Below are positions 43,025 through 51,693 of a DNA stretch of 64,000 bases, piece by piece. The notes beneath the pieces are model-generated. The model searched no databases. It was not told where the DNA came from and worked only from the letters and a program-made list of their open reading frames with translations. The DNA comes from CBFGRV01 sp965651265 (GTDB lineage: Bacteria > Bacteroidota > Rhodothermia > Rhodothermales > VXPQ01), in assembly GCA_965651265.1 (NCBI GenBank), contig CBFGRV010000001.1, forward strand, positions 88,762 through 152,761, given 5' to 3'. Each line of letters opens with the position of its first letter. The stretch's first letter is position 1. The position numbers and the translations under genes are program-made.

Positions 43025-43629
43025 AGCTTCGCGTTCCTCTCGTGCTGGCCTCTGCGTCGCCGCGCCGTCATCAACTTCTGAGTCGGATCGGAATGACCTT
43101 CATCGTTGAGCCAAGCGATGCGGACGAAACACCTCCCGCCGGCGTGCCTCCGCCGGAGATCGCCGAGATACTCGCTCGCCGGAAGGCCGAGGCCGTTGCA
43201 TCGCGGCATCCAGAATCCCTCACATTGGGTGCGGACACCATCGTGATCCTGGACGATAGCATCCTGGACAAACCCTCCACGCCCGATGAGGCCCGCGAGA
43301 CGCTCCGCCGCCTCGCCGGGCAAACGCACACGGTGTTTACGGGCATCGCCCTCATTCAACCATCCTCTTCGCGTGCCGTCACGGCGCATGAGGCCACGCG
43401 CGTCACCTTCGCGCAGATGTATGATGACGAGATCGATGCCTACGTGAGAACCGGCTCGCCTATGGACAAGGCCGGCGCCTATGGCATTCAGGATGATCGA
43501 GGTGCGTTGTTCATCGAAGGGATCGAAGGCGACTACTACAACGTAGTCGGGCTGCCCTTACATCGACTCTATGAGATGCTGAAAGCGCACTTTTCCGATC
43601 TACTCCCGCCTGACTATCTCATGAGCTGA
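43021..43629 (+). CDS. maf: Maf-like nucleotide pyrophosphatase
   Basis: The 202-residue protein has the Maf signature at the N-terminus (VLASASPRRHQLLSRIG), the conserved Asp in LGADTIVIL and DKAGAYGIQDDRGALFIEGIEGDYYNVVGLP. Maf enzymes remove pyrophosphate from dTTP/UTP or modified nucleotides to keep them out of nucleic acids. The gene overlaps lnt by 4 nt at its start and shares one base with the next gene at its end. Confidence 0.95.
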   Translation: MKLRVPLVLASASPRRHQLLSRIGMTFIVEPSDADETPPAGVPPPEIAEILARRKAEAVASRHPESLTLGADTIVILDDSILDKPSTPDEARETLRRLAGQTHTVFTGIALIQPSSSRAVTAHEATRVTFAQMYDDEIDAYVRTGSPMDKAGAYGIQDDRGALFIEGIEGDYYNVVGLPLHRLYEMLKAHFSDLLPPDYLMS

Positions 43630-44372
43630 TGCGCGAATTGACCGATTTACGCATTCTACTCATCCAGGCCCGCAGCACCGCTGACATCGAGCTGCAGGAG
43701 CAGGAGTGTTTCCTGGAGCGATGCCGCATCGATCCCCGGCAGCTTCGGGCAGTCAACGTTTTGCGCGACGACATCCGCCCGGAACTGCTCCGCGGCTTCG
43801 ATGCCCTGATGATCGGCGGCGCCGGCGAATTCTCGGCGACGGAGGATTACCCATGGATGGGGCCTGTCCTCGATCTGGTCCGCTACGCCTACGAAATCGA
43901 CTTTCCGACCTTCGGATCGTGCTGGGGACATCAGCTCATTGCCCGCGCATTAGGTGGTCGCATCATTCATGATTCGGAGCTGGCCGAGCTGGGTTGCCAT
44001 CCCGTTTCACTCACGGACGCCGGGCGCGACGATCCTCTCTTCGGCAACTTTCCCGATCGATTCCTCGCCAACATGGGCCACCACGATCGCGTGGAGATGC
44101 TTCCGCCCGACGCCGTAGAGCTTGCCGTTTCCGACACGCAGCCGCATCAGGCGTTTCGGATGGACGGCCGCCGAATGTACGGCACACAGTTTCACAGTGA
44201 ATTGGATGCATTTCGCGAGCGGCAGCGGTTATATGCGTACCGCGATCATTATCCCGAAATCGCCGCCGACGAGAGCTTTCAAGCCGTACTCAACAACCTC
44301 GCGGACACGAGTGCCGTCGATAACCTGCTGCATGATTTCCTCGTCAAGTGCGTGCTGGACCACGCTTCGTGA
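43629..44372 (+). CDS. Type 1 glutamine amidotransferase-like protein
   Basis: The 247-residue protein has the class I glutaminase fold with nucleophile C98 in FGSCWGHQLIARALGG and histidine in YGTQFHSELD, followed by a charged C-terminal extension of about 55 residues. Related proteins are GuaA-N-like or gamma-glutamyl-hydrolase-like. The start overlaps the maf stop by one base (TGATG). As it lies before the two agmatine-pathway genes, it may hydrolyse a gamma-glutamyl polyamine or act elsewhere in nitrogen metabolism; this is inference. Confidence 0.87.
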   Translation: MRELTDLRILLIQARSTADIELQEQECFLERCRIDPRQLRAVNVLRDDIRPELLRGFDALMIGGAGEFSATEDYPWMGPVLDLVRYAYEIDFPTFGSCWGHQLIARALGGRIIHDSELAELGCHPVSLTDAGRDDPLFGNFPDRFLANMGHHDRVEMLPPDAVELAVSDTQPHQAFRMDGRRMYGTQFHSELDAFRERQRLYAYRDHYPEIAADESFQAVLNNLADTSAVDNLLHDFLVKCVLDHAS

Positions 44373-44404
44373 GTATCGAGAGATGAGCGCATCGAGAAGA
44401 AAGA

Positions 44405-45301
44405 ATGGGTAGATCCGTACACGTGGGATTGGTCCAGATGCGCTGCGGGGAGGATCCGTCAGAGAACGTTCGCCGGGCGATGGAGATGACGGAGCAAGCC
44501 GCCTCCGACGGGGCGCAGATCATTTGCCTTCCAGAGCTCTTCCGGACCCGATACTTCTGCAAATCGGAGGATCACGATCACTTTCGGCTGGCGGAGCCCA
44601 TCCCCGGCCCCACCACGTCGAGATTTGAGGAGATCGCTCGAAAGCTGGACGTGACCATACTCGTCAGCGTATTCGAGAAGCGCGCGGAAGGTCTTTATCA
44701 CAACACGATCGCCGTGGTCGACGGCGACCGGGGATTCATCGGCCGGTACCGAAAGATGCACATCCCCGACGATCCCCTTTTCTACGAGAAATTCTACTTT
44801 GCGCCTGGTGATCTTGGCTTCCGGACATTCCGCACCGAACATGCGACGATCGGAACGCTCATTTGCTGGGATCAGTGGTATCCGGAGGCCGCGCGACTGA
44901 CCGCACTGCGCGGCGCCGAGATCCTGTTTTACCCGACGGCCATTGGATGGCTGCCGTCGGAGAAAGCAGCGCGCGGTGCATCGCAGAAGGAGGCCTGGGA
45001 GCTCGTTCAGCGCTCCCACGCCGTGGCAAACGGCTGCTACACGGTGGCCGTGAATCGCGTGGGCTTCGAGCCGGCGCCCGAGCCGTCGGAAGAGGAAGGA
45101 ATCGAGTTCTGGGGAGGGACCTTCGTGGCCGGCCCGGATGGCGTAATCCTCGTTCGCGCACCGGAGAACGAGGAGGCCATACTCGTACAGGAGATCGACC
45201 TCGATCGAATCGACGCTCTCCGCACGGAATGGCCGTTCCTCCGTGATCGCCGAATCGATGCGTACGACGACCTATCCCGCCGCTACATCGATGACGAATA
45301 G
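44405..45301 (+). CDS. aguB: N-carbamoylputrescine amidase
   Basis: The 298-residue nitrilase-family enzyme has the triad E44 (CLPELF), K117 (RKMHIPDDP) and C154 (LICWDQWYPE), with the AguB feature SQKEAWELVQRSHAVANGCYTVAVNRVG. AguB hydrolyses N-carbamoylputrescine to putrescine, ammonia and CO2. Its stop is immediately followed by the aguA start, and the aguA partner confirms the assignment. Confidence 0.94.
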   Translation: MGRSVHVGLVQMRCGEDPSENVRRAMEMTEQAASDGAQIICLPELFRTRYFCKSEDHDHFRLAEPIPGPTTSRFEEIARKLDVTILVSVFEKRAEGLYHNTIAVVDGDRGFIGRYRKMHIPDDPLFYEKFYFAPGDLGFRTFRTEHATIGTLICWDQWYPEAARLTALRGAEILFYPTAIGWLPSEKAARGASQKEAWELVQRSHAVANGCYTVAVNRVGFEPAPEPSEEEGIEFWGGTFVAGPDGVILVRAPENEEAILVQEIDLDRIDALRTEWPFLRDRRIDAYDDLSRRYIDDE

Positions 45302-46339
45302 ATGAGCCCCCTTCCGTCTGAGCTCGGCTACCGCATGCCGGCCGAGTGGGAGCCGCATCAATCCACCTGGATTTCGTGGCCGCACAATGAAGAGACGTGG
45401 CCCGACGAGCTTGAAAACGTCGAGGCCACGATGGCGGAGGTCGTTCGCATCCTCTCGCTGTCAGAAACTGTCCGCATCAACGTCAATTCGGCCGAACATC
45501 GGCGCCGAGCTGTCGACGCGCTGGCTCGCATCGGCACCGTGGGCGATGTGCGCTTTCACGAGGTGCCTACCAATGATGCCTGGGTGCGGGACTATGGCCC
45601 TCTCTTCGTGCTCGGACGAAGCGGCGAGCTCGCGGCTACCGTTTGGGGCTTCAACAGCTGGGGAGGCAAGTACCCGCCCTACGTTCTCGACGATGAGGCG
45701 GGGGCGAAGATGGCCGCCGAGCTTGATGTTCCGGTCTTCGACGGAGGGATGGTACTCGAGGGAGGCTCCATCGACGTGAACGGCAGTGGTCTGCTGCTCA
45801 CCACCGAGAGTTGCCTTATCAATCCGAATCGAAATCCTGAGATGTCCCGTCAGGAAATCGAGGACCGCCTCAAGGGATTTCTCGGGGTAGAATGCGTCAT
45901 CTGGTTGCGAGAAGGAATTGCGGGCGACGACACGGACGGCCACATCGACGACATTGCGCGATTCGTCTCACCATCGACCATCCTGGTGACGGTCCCCTCC
46001 GACCCGGAACACGATGACTTTGCTGCACTGAGTGAGGCCGCCGAGCACCTTCGGGAATTTTCGAGTACATCGGGCTCGAATCTGGAGGTCCTCGAGCTTC
46101 CTGTTCCGGAGCCGCTCTTCGTCAAGGGAGAACGGATGCCGGCGAGCTACGCGAATTTCTACGTGGGAAATCGAACGGTTCTCGTGCCGACGTTCCGCGA
46201 TAGCAATGACGAGACTGCGCTGGCGATGCTTCGCCGCCACTTCCCAACACGGGATGTCGTGGGAATCGATTGCAGCGAGCTCATCTGGGGGCTCGGAGCC
46301 TTCCATTGCCTCACACAGCAGGTTCCCCGAGGGCGCTAG
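45302..46339 (+). CDS. aguA: Agmatine deiminase
   Basis: The 345-residue guanidino-modifying enzyme starts YRMPAEWEPHQSTWISWPHNEETWP, has the acidic pair in DDTDGHIDD, and the active-site cysteine C336 in GAFHCLTQQ near the C-terminus, as in AguA. It converts agmatine to N-carbamoylputrescine, which aguB turns into putrescine. The start lies directly after the aguB stop, and its end is 3 nt from the convergent folB gene. Confidence 0.95.
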   Translation: MSPLPSELGYRMPAEWEPHQSTWISWPHNEETWPDELENVEATMAEVVRILSLSETVRINVNSAEHRRRAVDALARIGTVGDVRFHEVPTNDAWVRDYGPLFVLGRSGELAATVWGFNSWGGKYPPYVLDDEAGAKMAAELDVPVFDGGMVLEGGSIDVNGSGLLLTTESCLINPNRNPEMSRQEIEDRLKGFLGVECVIWLREGIAGDDTDGHIDDIARFVSPSTILVTVPSDPEHDDFAALSEAAEHLREFSSTSGSNLEVLELPVPEPLFVKGERMPASYANFYVGNRTVLVPTFRDSNDETALAMLRRHFPTRDVVGIDCSELIWGLGAFHCLTQQVPRGR

Positions 46340-46342
46340 GGA

Positions 46343-46705
46343 TCACGGCAGCCGGATTCGCGCTTCGGCATGATCGGCCGTTCCGCCCACCGGAGGATTC
46401 GGCTTTCGCACGGCAACCTCGATGTTGTCGACCTGAGGATAGGTCTTTCGCACCTCTTCGGCGATCAGATAGGCCAGCTTCTCGATGAGGTAGAAGTGAT
46501 TTCGCGTCACGATGTCCTTCACCAATCGGTAGACCAGCTCGTAATCCACGGTGTGTTCGAGGCTGTCGGTGGTCGCGGCGCGCTCTAGATCCAGATCGAT
46601 GATGACGTCGACTTCATAGCGCCCGCCTATCCTGTGTTCCTCCTGCATGACGCCGTGATGGGCGTAGAAAACGGCGTTGACGAGCTTGACAGTGCCTTTG
46701 GCCAT
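46343..46705 (-). CDS. folB: Dihydroneopterin aldolase
   Basis: The 120-residue enzyme shows the FolB pattern: KLVNAVFYAHHGVMQEEHRIGGRYEVDV with the catalytic pocket Glu, DSLEHTVDYELVYRLV, and the lysine in VAVRKPNPPVGG. It cleaves dihydroneopterin to glycolaldehyde and 6-hydroxymethyl-dihydropterin in folate synthesis. ATG 46705 is used, since the family begins MxKGTVKLVNA; the frame is open upstream but unrelated. Confidence 0.93.
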   Translation of the reverse strand: MAKGTVKLVNAVFYAHHGVMQEEHRIGGRYEVDVIIDLDLERAATTDSLEHTVDYELVYRLVKDIVTRNHFYLIEKLAYLIAEEVRKTYPQVDNIEVAVRKPNPPVGGTADHAEARIRLP

Positions 46706-46733
46706 GCAAAAGTCTGAATGATTTGGATGAGAT

Positions 46734-47711
46734 CTACAAGTTGAACGACTCGAGGAGCCGGCGCTCGTCCTCCGTAAGCTCGCCCACACGTTCGGCGGCC
46801 CGAAGCTGCGCCACGAACAGCGTACCGTACAGACCGAGAATGGTATCCGAGCGTTTGCGATGCTCATCGAAAAATCGCACGACGTCTACATCGCGCCATG
46901 AATCGGGCACGTGAAGCGTCCGGGGGCCATGCGGTCCGGGCGCCGGTGTCGCCGGAAAGCTGCGCTCGGGTTCGAAGAGCCTGTTGCCGAAGTGGCATCC
47001 GACACATTGCGTTGGAGAGCGCAGCTCCTTCGGAGGCGTGGACGTCGCAGCGGCGAGCGAGTCGTCTTCGCCATAGACCACGTAATCCCAGAATCCGTCC
47101 TCACGCTTTATCATGGCTGTGGTCTCGACGAGGCGGCCCTCCATCCAGTGTTCCCCGATGATGGACGTTCCCTCAGGATAGATGAGACGCTCCCCGTTCT
47201 GCCGGTAATCTTCAAGAGCATCGATGACGGCGGATCGGCGAATGTAGACGGCCCGTCGCGCTGTCGTCATCACCCCGTGGACATCCACGCGCATCCACTC
47301 TGGATCGTCGGGATCGAACCCGACCAGCTGTCGGAGTCCTGTCGCGTTGGAGGGAAGCCCGCGAGCCTCATAGTAGGTTGATTCGATGAATCGTTCGAAC
47401 TCCTCCCAGTCGATGCGGCCATTCTCATCGGCATCGACCAAGCGTGCTGCTGCACTGGAAAAATGCATCTCTAGCGAGTCGATATTGGCGTAGAGGCGAT
47501 TGCCGATGGAGGCAGCGATCCCTGCCTGGAAGGGGTCGTTGGGCTCAGGCTTGACGTACCCGCCGAGATAGAAGGCAAGCAGGCGTTCGGGATCAGATTT
47601 ATCGAGGTCGATCCGGATGTACGATGCGGGCACGTCATCCGTCCCGCTACTCGAACACGCCGAGTTACAAAACGAAATTAGAGCGAGAGCTAGCCAGGGT
47701 CCGTACCGCAT
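46734..47711 (-). CDS. EF-hand and P460-like haem-binding lipoprotein
   Basis: The 325-residue product is a lipoprotein (signal LALALISF, lipobox NSAC). An EF-hand loop DADENGRIDWEEF lies at residues 93-105, with calcium-ligand residues in canonical order. Further on, residues about 170-260 resemble a P460-type cytochrome fold: KREDGFWDYVVYGED and a single CxxCH (C226, C229, H230 in PTQCVGCHFGN), preceded by tyrosine-rich strands. A covalently bound c-type haem at the outer face of a membrane is implied. The combination of an EF-hand with this domain is unusual. Start ATG 47711 gives a good lipoprotein signal. The gene ends next to folB. Confidence 0.68.
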   Translation of the reverse strand: MRYGPWLALALISFCNSACSSSGTDDVPASYIRIDLDKSDPERLLAFYLGGYVKPEPNDPFQAGIAASIGNRLYANIDSLEMHFSSAAARLVDADENGRIDWEEFERFIESTYYEARGLPSNATGLRQLVGFDPDDPEWMRVDVHGVMTTARRAVYIRRSAVIDALEDYRQNGERLIYPEGTSIIGEHWMEGRLVETTAMIKREDGFWDYVVYGEDDSLAAATSTPPKELRSPTQCVGCHFGNRLFEPERSFPATPAPGPHGPRTLHVPDSWRDVDVVRFFDEHRKRSDTILGLYGTLFVAQLRAAERVGELTEDERRLLESFNL

Positions 47712-47991
47712 CACGCTTGGTATTCCGGGCGCAGCCCTACCTCGAGAATCCATCCGGCCTGGTTCAAGGACGCCGACGGTTATGAATCAATCGTTGGATT
47801 TGTTCGGCTGCCTCTCATAGTAGGCGCTGAGCGGAGGGTTCCCCGTTTCGATTCGTGGGAAGGATGGAAAAAAATACCGGATCATGGTGCAATTGACCGC
47901 TCGACCCGGCGGAGCGCGGGCTCCTCTCTCCTGCACAAGATCGGTACTTTTTTTGCGGACCTCCCAGGGTTCTCACCCTCTCGATGGTAGT

Positions 47992-48615
47992 ATGAATAGC
48001 CGGTCGATCCTTATCGCGGCGGGGTTCAGCCTCGCCTGCACGATATTACTGGGTTCTGCTCTCCTGCAACTTGCCGTCGGCAGTGGCCCGCCTCCCTCTC
48101 TGGCGCCGGACGGGCCGCCCCTCTCTGATACGACGCCGGGCGATTCAGATCGCTCTGAACCAGCAGTTCAGGGTATCGAACCGAAGCCCGGTCAAGAGGT
48201 CGCTCGTCGCCTTGAAGAGCTCCTCACGAAGGCCGAGGTCGTCATCGCCGCGCGGCAGCGAGCGAGTGCCACAAGTCTCCCGCCAGACCCGGGTTCGGGT
48301 TTCGAAGGCGTGGGATCGGGGGGCGGAATGGATGCGGAGGTAGCGGCTCTGGCCGTTCGACAGGCCACTCCGCTCCCCGACGAGGCCATCCTACTCTTCG
48401 CCGAGATGGTGCGGATCATCGACGAAACCTCAGGCTACCGATTCATCATCGAAATTGCCGATTCCGACCTTGGCCTGGCTCGCAGGCGATCAGAGGTCTT
48501 TCAAAACGCCCTACTGCTTGCTCTACGCGATCCATCCAAGCTTCGAATCGAGGAAGTGGCCGCCAGTATGCCCGGCGTGCGAGTGCGGGCCGTCGAAGCG
48601 TCTCGTGAACCATGA
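47992..48615 (+). CDS. Membrane-anchored protein with OmpA-like C-terminus, function unknown
   Basis: The 207-residue protein begins with an uncleaved-looking hydrophobic helix (LIAAGFSLACTILLGSALLQLAVG), then a Pro/Asp/Gly-rich linker and helical part (RRLEELLTKAEVVIAARQRA). The C-terminal 70 residues (FRFIIEIADSDLGLARRRSEVFQNALLL) faintly resemble an OmpA/MotB-type peptidoglycan-binding fold. The identification is weak. Its stop overlaps the next gene by 4 nt (ATGA), so the two are coupled. ATG 47992 has GGTAG close upstream. Confidence 0.55.
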   Translation: MNSRSILIAAGFSLACTILLGSALLQLAVGSGPPPSLAPDGPPLSDTTPGDSDRSEPAVQGIEPKPGQEVARRLEELLTKAEVVIAARQRASATSLPPDPGSGFEGVGSGGGMDAEVAALAVRQATPLPDEAILLFAEMVRIIDETSGYRFIIEIADSDLGLARRRSEVFQNALLLALRDPSKLRIEEVAASMPGVRVRAVEASREP

Positions 48616-49454
48616 CCCCCATGCTCTTCCTTGTTCTCGTCTTCATTAGCCTCCTATCCGGAGGGATCGGTGGCTACTTCGGCTACCTGTACTTCAAGGC
48701 GAAGCACCGCGAGAGCGCGGAGCGTCTGGAGGCAATGTGGGAGCAGTTCATCGAAAAGCGACGGACGCTGCCCAAGTCCGCGTTTGCCGATCAACCCGCA
48801 ACGGCTCCTGCCGACAATTCCGAAGAGCTTCGGCGACTCCGGCTCGAGCTCGAGAAACGAAGCAACGAGTATCGCAAACTCAAGCAGGAGGCCGACCAGC
48901 AGAAGCTCCAGTTACAACAGGAGGTCTCGCGACTTACCGCCCAACTCTCCGGCAAGGGCGATGAAATGCAGCGCATCCGGGAGGCATCGGCACAGCTCGA
49001 GCAACAACGGCGAGAACTGCAATCGGCCCTGCAAACGCTGGAGGCGGAACGCGCAGCGCTCACCAGGGCAAAGACGGAAGACGAGCAGCGACGCGCAGAG
49101 CTTCAGGCCTCTCTCGCCAGAATGGAAGCTGAACGCGCAGAGCTCCAGCGGAGCGTTCAGACCATGTCTTCGGAACGAGGTACGCTCGAGCAGTCCGCAG
49201 AGTCGCTCGCGCACGAACGTACGGCAATCGGGCAGCAGCGGGCTGAACTGGAGCGACTCCAGGCTGAGCTAAACGCCGAGCGGGAGCGCCTTCGCCAACA
49301 GGCCAGCAAGCTCGACGAGAAGATCATGTCCATTCCGGAGGGCCGCTTCACGTCCCGCCAGGAGGCCCTGCTGATCAAACGGCTGCGAGAAGAGATCAAG
49401 TACCTCCGGGACGAGCTCGAAATGCTTCACGCTCAGCGTGAACGCGCCGCGTAG
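48612..49454 (+). CDS. Membrane-anchored coiled-coil protein
   Basis: The 280-residue protein has one N-terminal transmembrane helix (MLFLVLVFISLLSGGIGGYFGYLYF) and then a long coiled coil (about 65-275) with heptad-rich Glu/Arg/Gln/Leu sequence (EELRRLRLELEKRSNEYRKL, QQEVSRLTAQLSGKGDEMQR, AERERLRQQASKLDEK). No enzyme motif is seen. Such proteins are anchored in the cytoplasmic membrane and may organise the envelope or other proteins. It is translationally coupled to the OmpA-like protein upstream. Confidence 0.8.
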   Translation: MTPMLFLVLVFISLLSGGIGGYFGYLYFKAKHRESAERLEAMWEQFIEKRRTLPKSAFADQPATAPADNSEELRRLRLELEKRSNEYRKLKQEADQQKLQLQQEVSRLTAQLSGKGDEMQRIREASAQLEQQRRELQSALQTLEAERAALTRAKTEDEQRRAELQASLARMEAERAELQRSVQTMSSERGTLEQSAESLAHERTAIGQQRAELERLQAELNAERERLRQQASKLDEKIMSIPEGRFTSRQEALLIKRLREEIKYLRDELEMLHAQRERAA

Positions 49455-49465
49455 CGGGCTCCCCG

Positions 49466-50398
49466 CTAGGCGTCGTAGACGCCGGCGAACGCAGGAATGG
49501 TCGAAAGCTCGCGGAAGGCCTCGGCGCGCCTGCGAATCTCCTCATCCGTCAGGCCGACGAGTCGGTGCGGTCCGAACTTCTCCACGCAGAACGAGGCCAT
49601 GGCAGACCCGTAGATCACGGCGCGTTTGAGGGCATCTTTGCCGGAAAGGCCTTCCTGCATCAAATAGCCGACGAATCCCCCGGCAAACGTATCGCCTGCA
49701 CCGGTCGGATCCTGGATTTCCTCAAGTGGGTAGGCGGGCGCGCTAAATACGGTGTCGTTCGCAAATAGCAGGGCTCCGTGCTCGCCCTTCTTGATGATAA
49801 GCGTCGATGGGCCCATGGCTCGGATTCTATGTGCCGCCCGAACGAGATTCGCCTCACCCGCCAGCTCACGGGCTTCACTGTCGTTGATGATGAGGCAGTC
49901 GACGAGGGCGAGTGTCTCCCTGAGACTGTCCGGTGTGTTCTGGATCCAAAAGTTCATCGTGTCACATACGACGAGCTCCGGATCCCTGACCTGCTCGAGA
50001 ACCCGACGCTGAAGCGTGGGCTCTAGATTCCCCAGACACACGATCCGGCTGTCACGATAGGCCTCCGGGATGACCGGATTGAACGATTCGAGCACGTTCA
50101 GATGCGTCGCGAGGGTATCTCGCTCGTTCAGGTCGTAATGATACCGGCCCGCCCAGGCGAATGTCTCTCCGTCCGGAATGACCTCCAATCCGGCGAGATC
50201 CACGCCGCCGTCCCGGAGCAGCTTGACGTATTCATCAGGGAAGTCGCCGCCGACAACGCCGACGAGACGAACGTCCTCTGTGAAATAGCGGGCTGCGAGG
50301 GTGATGTAGGTGGCGCTCCCTCCGAGCACGCGCTCTTGCGCACCGAAAGGGGTTTCGATGGAGTCGAGGGCGACGGTTCCTACCGCTAGGATGCTCAC
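49466..50398 (-). CDS. PfkB-family carbohydrate kinase
   Basis: The 310-residue kinase has the PfkB signature 2 with catalytic Asp in DPTGAGDTFAGGFVGYL, signature 1-like GGSATYITLAARYF, and LIINDSEARELAGEAN. Family members phosphorylate sugars, nucleosides or ADP-dependent substrates; the short form with VDCLIINDSEA resembles adenosine/inosine or sugar kinases. The substrate is unknown. It is transcribed from the opposite strand to the coiled-coil gene, with a 12-nt gap between stop codons. Confidence 0.92.
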   Translation of the reverse strand: MSILAVGTVALDSIETPFGAQERVLGGSATYITLAARYFTEDVRLVGVVGGDFPDEYVKLLRDGGVDLAGLEVIPDGETFAWAGRYHYDLNERDTLATHLNVLESFNPVIPEAYRDSRIVCLGNLEPTLQRRVLEQVRDPELVVCDTMNFWIQNTPDSLRETLALVDCLIINDSEARELAGEANLVRAAHRIRAMGPSTLIIKKGEHGALLFANDTVFSAPAYPLEEIQDPTGAGDTFAGGFVGYLMQEGLSGKDALKRAVIYGSAMASFCVEKFGPHRLVGLTDEEIRRRAEAFRELSTIPAFAGVYDA

Positions 50399-50431
50399 GT
50401 TGGGGACCGGGGGCTCCGCTGGAAGTGCTCA

Positions 50432-50467
50432 TAAAACAAATCGGCCCGCCGAACCGACGAGCCGATG
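50432..50467 (-). terminator. Terminator downstream of the large DUF883-like gene
   Basis: On the minus strand, ATCGGC (50461-50466) pairs with GCCGAT (50440-50445), with additional imperfect pairing inside, and the stem is followed by TTTGTTTT (50440-50433). This fits a rho-independent terminator about 45 nt after the end of the gene at 50510. It is the boundary between the DUF883 genes and the PfkB kinase gene. Confidence 0.65.
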
Positions 50468-50509
50468 CATTATACGAACATAGACAAGACGTGTCACGCG
50501 AAGATTCGG

Positions 50510-51355
50510 CTAGCGCGAAGCCTTCATCCAATCGTTGACCTTCTTGACGACGGTTGCTGCCAGTGCCGCCTGAGCAGCGCTGAGGGCGGTATCGGGCAGG
50601 CCGTGACTGTTGGATCCCCCCTTGCCCACCTTCTTCCGAACGGCCTTGGACTTCTTCTTCAACGTCTTGGCCAGATCTTCGGCGGCTTCCTCTAGTTCAT
50701 GAACCGACCTCGATGTGGACGCTGCGAGTGCGTGTGCTGCATCTTCGGTGCGTTTGGACACGTCGCGTCCGGCAACGCTTGCTCGGTGTGAGAACTCGTG
50801 ACCGAGATGCTCGGCCCTTCGTGAGAGGTCCTCGCCTGCCTGGCGAGCTCGGCGTGCGACACGATCGGCCACGTCGGCTCCGTGATGCGCCACGTAATCG
50901 CCGGCCTCGCCGGCCGCCTTGGCCGCTTTGCCGAGGTGGTAAGCCAGCGCCGTGCTCAACTCTCCCGCATAGTCGCCTGCCTCGCCTATCCACCGGTCGG
51001 CTCGCTTGCGCGCGCGAACGCTTACCGGGGGCGGTTCCGGACGGAAGGCACTCGAAAGCAGCCTGCCCGCAAGAATGCCCGCTCCAACTCCCAGAAAGAC
51101 GGCGAGCGTGGGATTCTCATCGATCCAGGTCCGCGCCCGCGCCCGAGCCTGCTCCAGATCTATCTTCGCCAGCTCCGCCCGCAGAGTACGAACGGCCTCG
51201 TTGAGCTCATCCCGGGCACGTTCATACGCCCGCGTAAGCTCGTCGAGCTGCCGGTTTTTCGAGGATTCGTGACCGGCGGGACCGTCAGAGCCTTCCGGGC
51301 CACCGGATCCGTTCGCCATCGGCTGTTCTATGCCAGTTCTATCCAGTTCTTCCAC
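50510..51355 (-). CDS. DUF883-like membrane protein with long helical tail
   Basis: The 281-residue protein has a helical N-terminal part (LTRAYERARDELNEAVRTLRAELAKI), one transmembrane segment (ENPTLAVFLGVGAGILAGRLL) of the DUF883 (YqjD/ElaB) type, and a long helical tail with alternating Ala/Lys/Glu/Arg ending KKSKAVRKKVGKGG and a further weak hydrophobic segment (LSAAQAALAATVVKKV). DUF883 proteins can bind ribosomes at the membrane in E. coli. Two shorter paralogues follow upstream on the same strand. Confidence 0.75.
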   Translation of the reverse strand: MEELDRTGIEQPMANGSGGPEGSDGPAGHESSKNRQLDELTRAYERARDELNEAVRTLRAELAKIDLEQARARARTWIDENPTLAVFLGVGAGILAGRLLSSAFRPEPPPVSVRARKRADRWIGEAGDYAGELSTALAYHLGKAAKAAGEAGDYVAHHGADVADRVARRARQAGEDLSRRAEHLGHEFSHRASVAGRDVSKRTEDAAHALAASTSRSVHELEEAAEDLAKTLKKKSKAVRKKVGKGGSNSHGLPDTALSAAQAALAATVVKKVNDWMKASR

Positions 51356-51401
51356 GATATGTACCTCCCTGATGCAAGAATTGAGTTCAACTTGGTGTCC
51401 G

Positions 51402-51617
51402 TCAACTACGCATCCACAAGCCGATCATCATTCCGATGCCAAAGGATACGGCGACGGCTTCCTCGGGATTCGCCTTCACCCAATCCCGGGCTTGAATCAG
51501 CCTGGCCGTCTCGCCCGAGGGACGCAAATCGGTATGTACCGACTGATCGTGCCTGCGGGATCGGCGTGTTGCCCGCGGAATGCTCATGTCAATTTGCTCT
51601 CCTGCTTCCATCTCCAT
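51402..51617 (-). CDS. Small DUF883-like membrane protein
   Basis: The 71-residue protein has a polar N-terminal half and ends with the typical DUF883 tail, ARDWVKANPEEAVAVSFGIG followed by MMIGLWMRS. The tail pattern of an acidic helix, a proline and a single hydrophobic helix matches the neighbours at 50510 and 51694. The start at 51617 gives MEMEAGEQ with an internal alternative ATG. Confidence 0.72.
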   Translation of the reverse strand: MEMEAGEQIDMSIPRATRRSRRHDQSVHTDLRPSGETARLIQARDWVKANPEEAVAVSFGIGMMIGLWMRS

Positions 51618-51693
51618 CGTGCCCTCTGAAGGGGTCCGGCAGTGTTGAGCCTGTTACCGAAAGTCGAGACGGCGCCGCGGCGGCTACGGGCCG

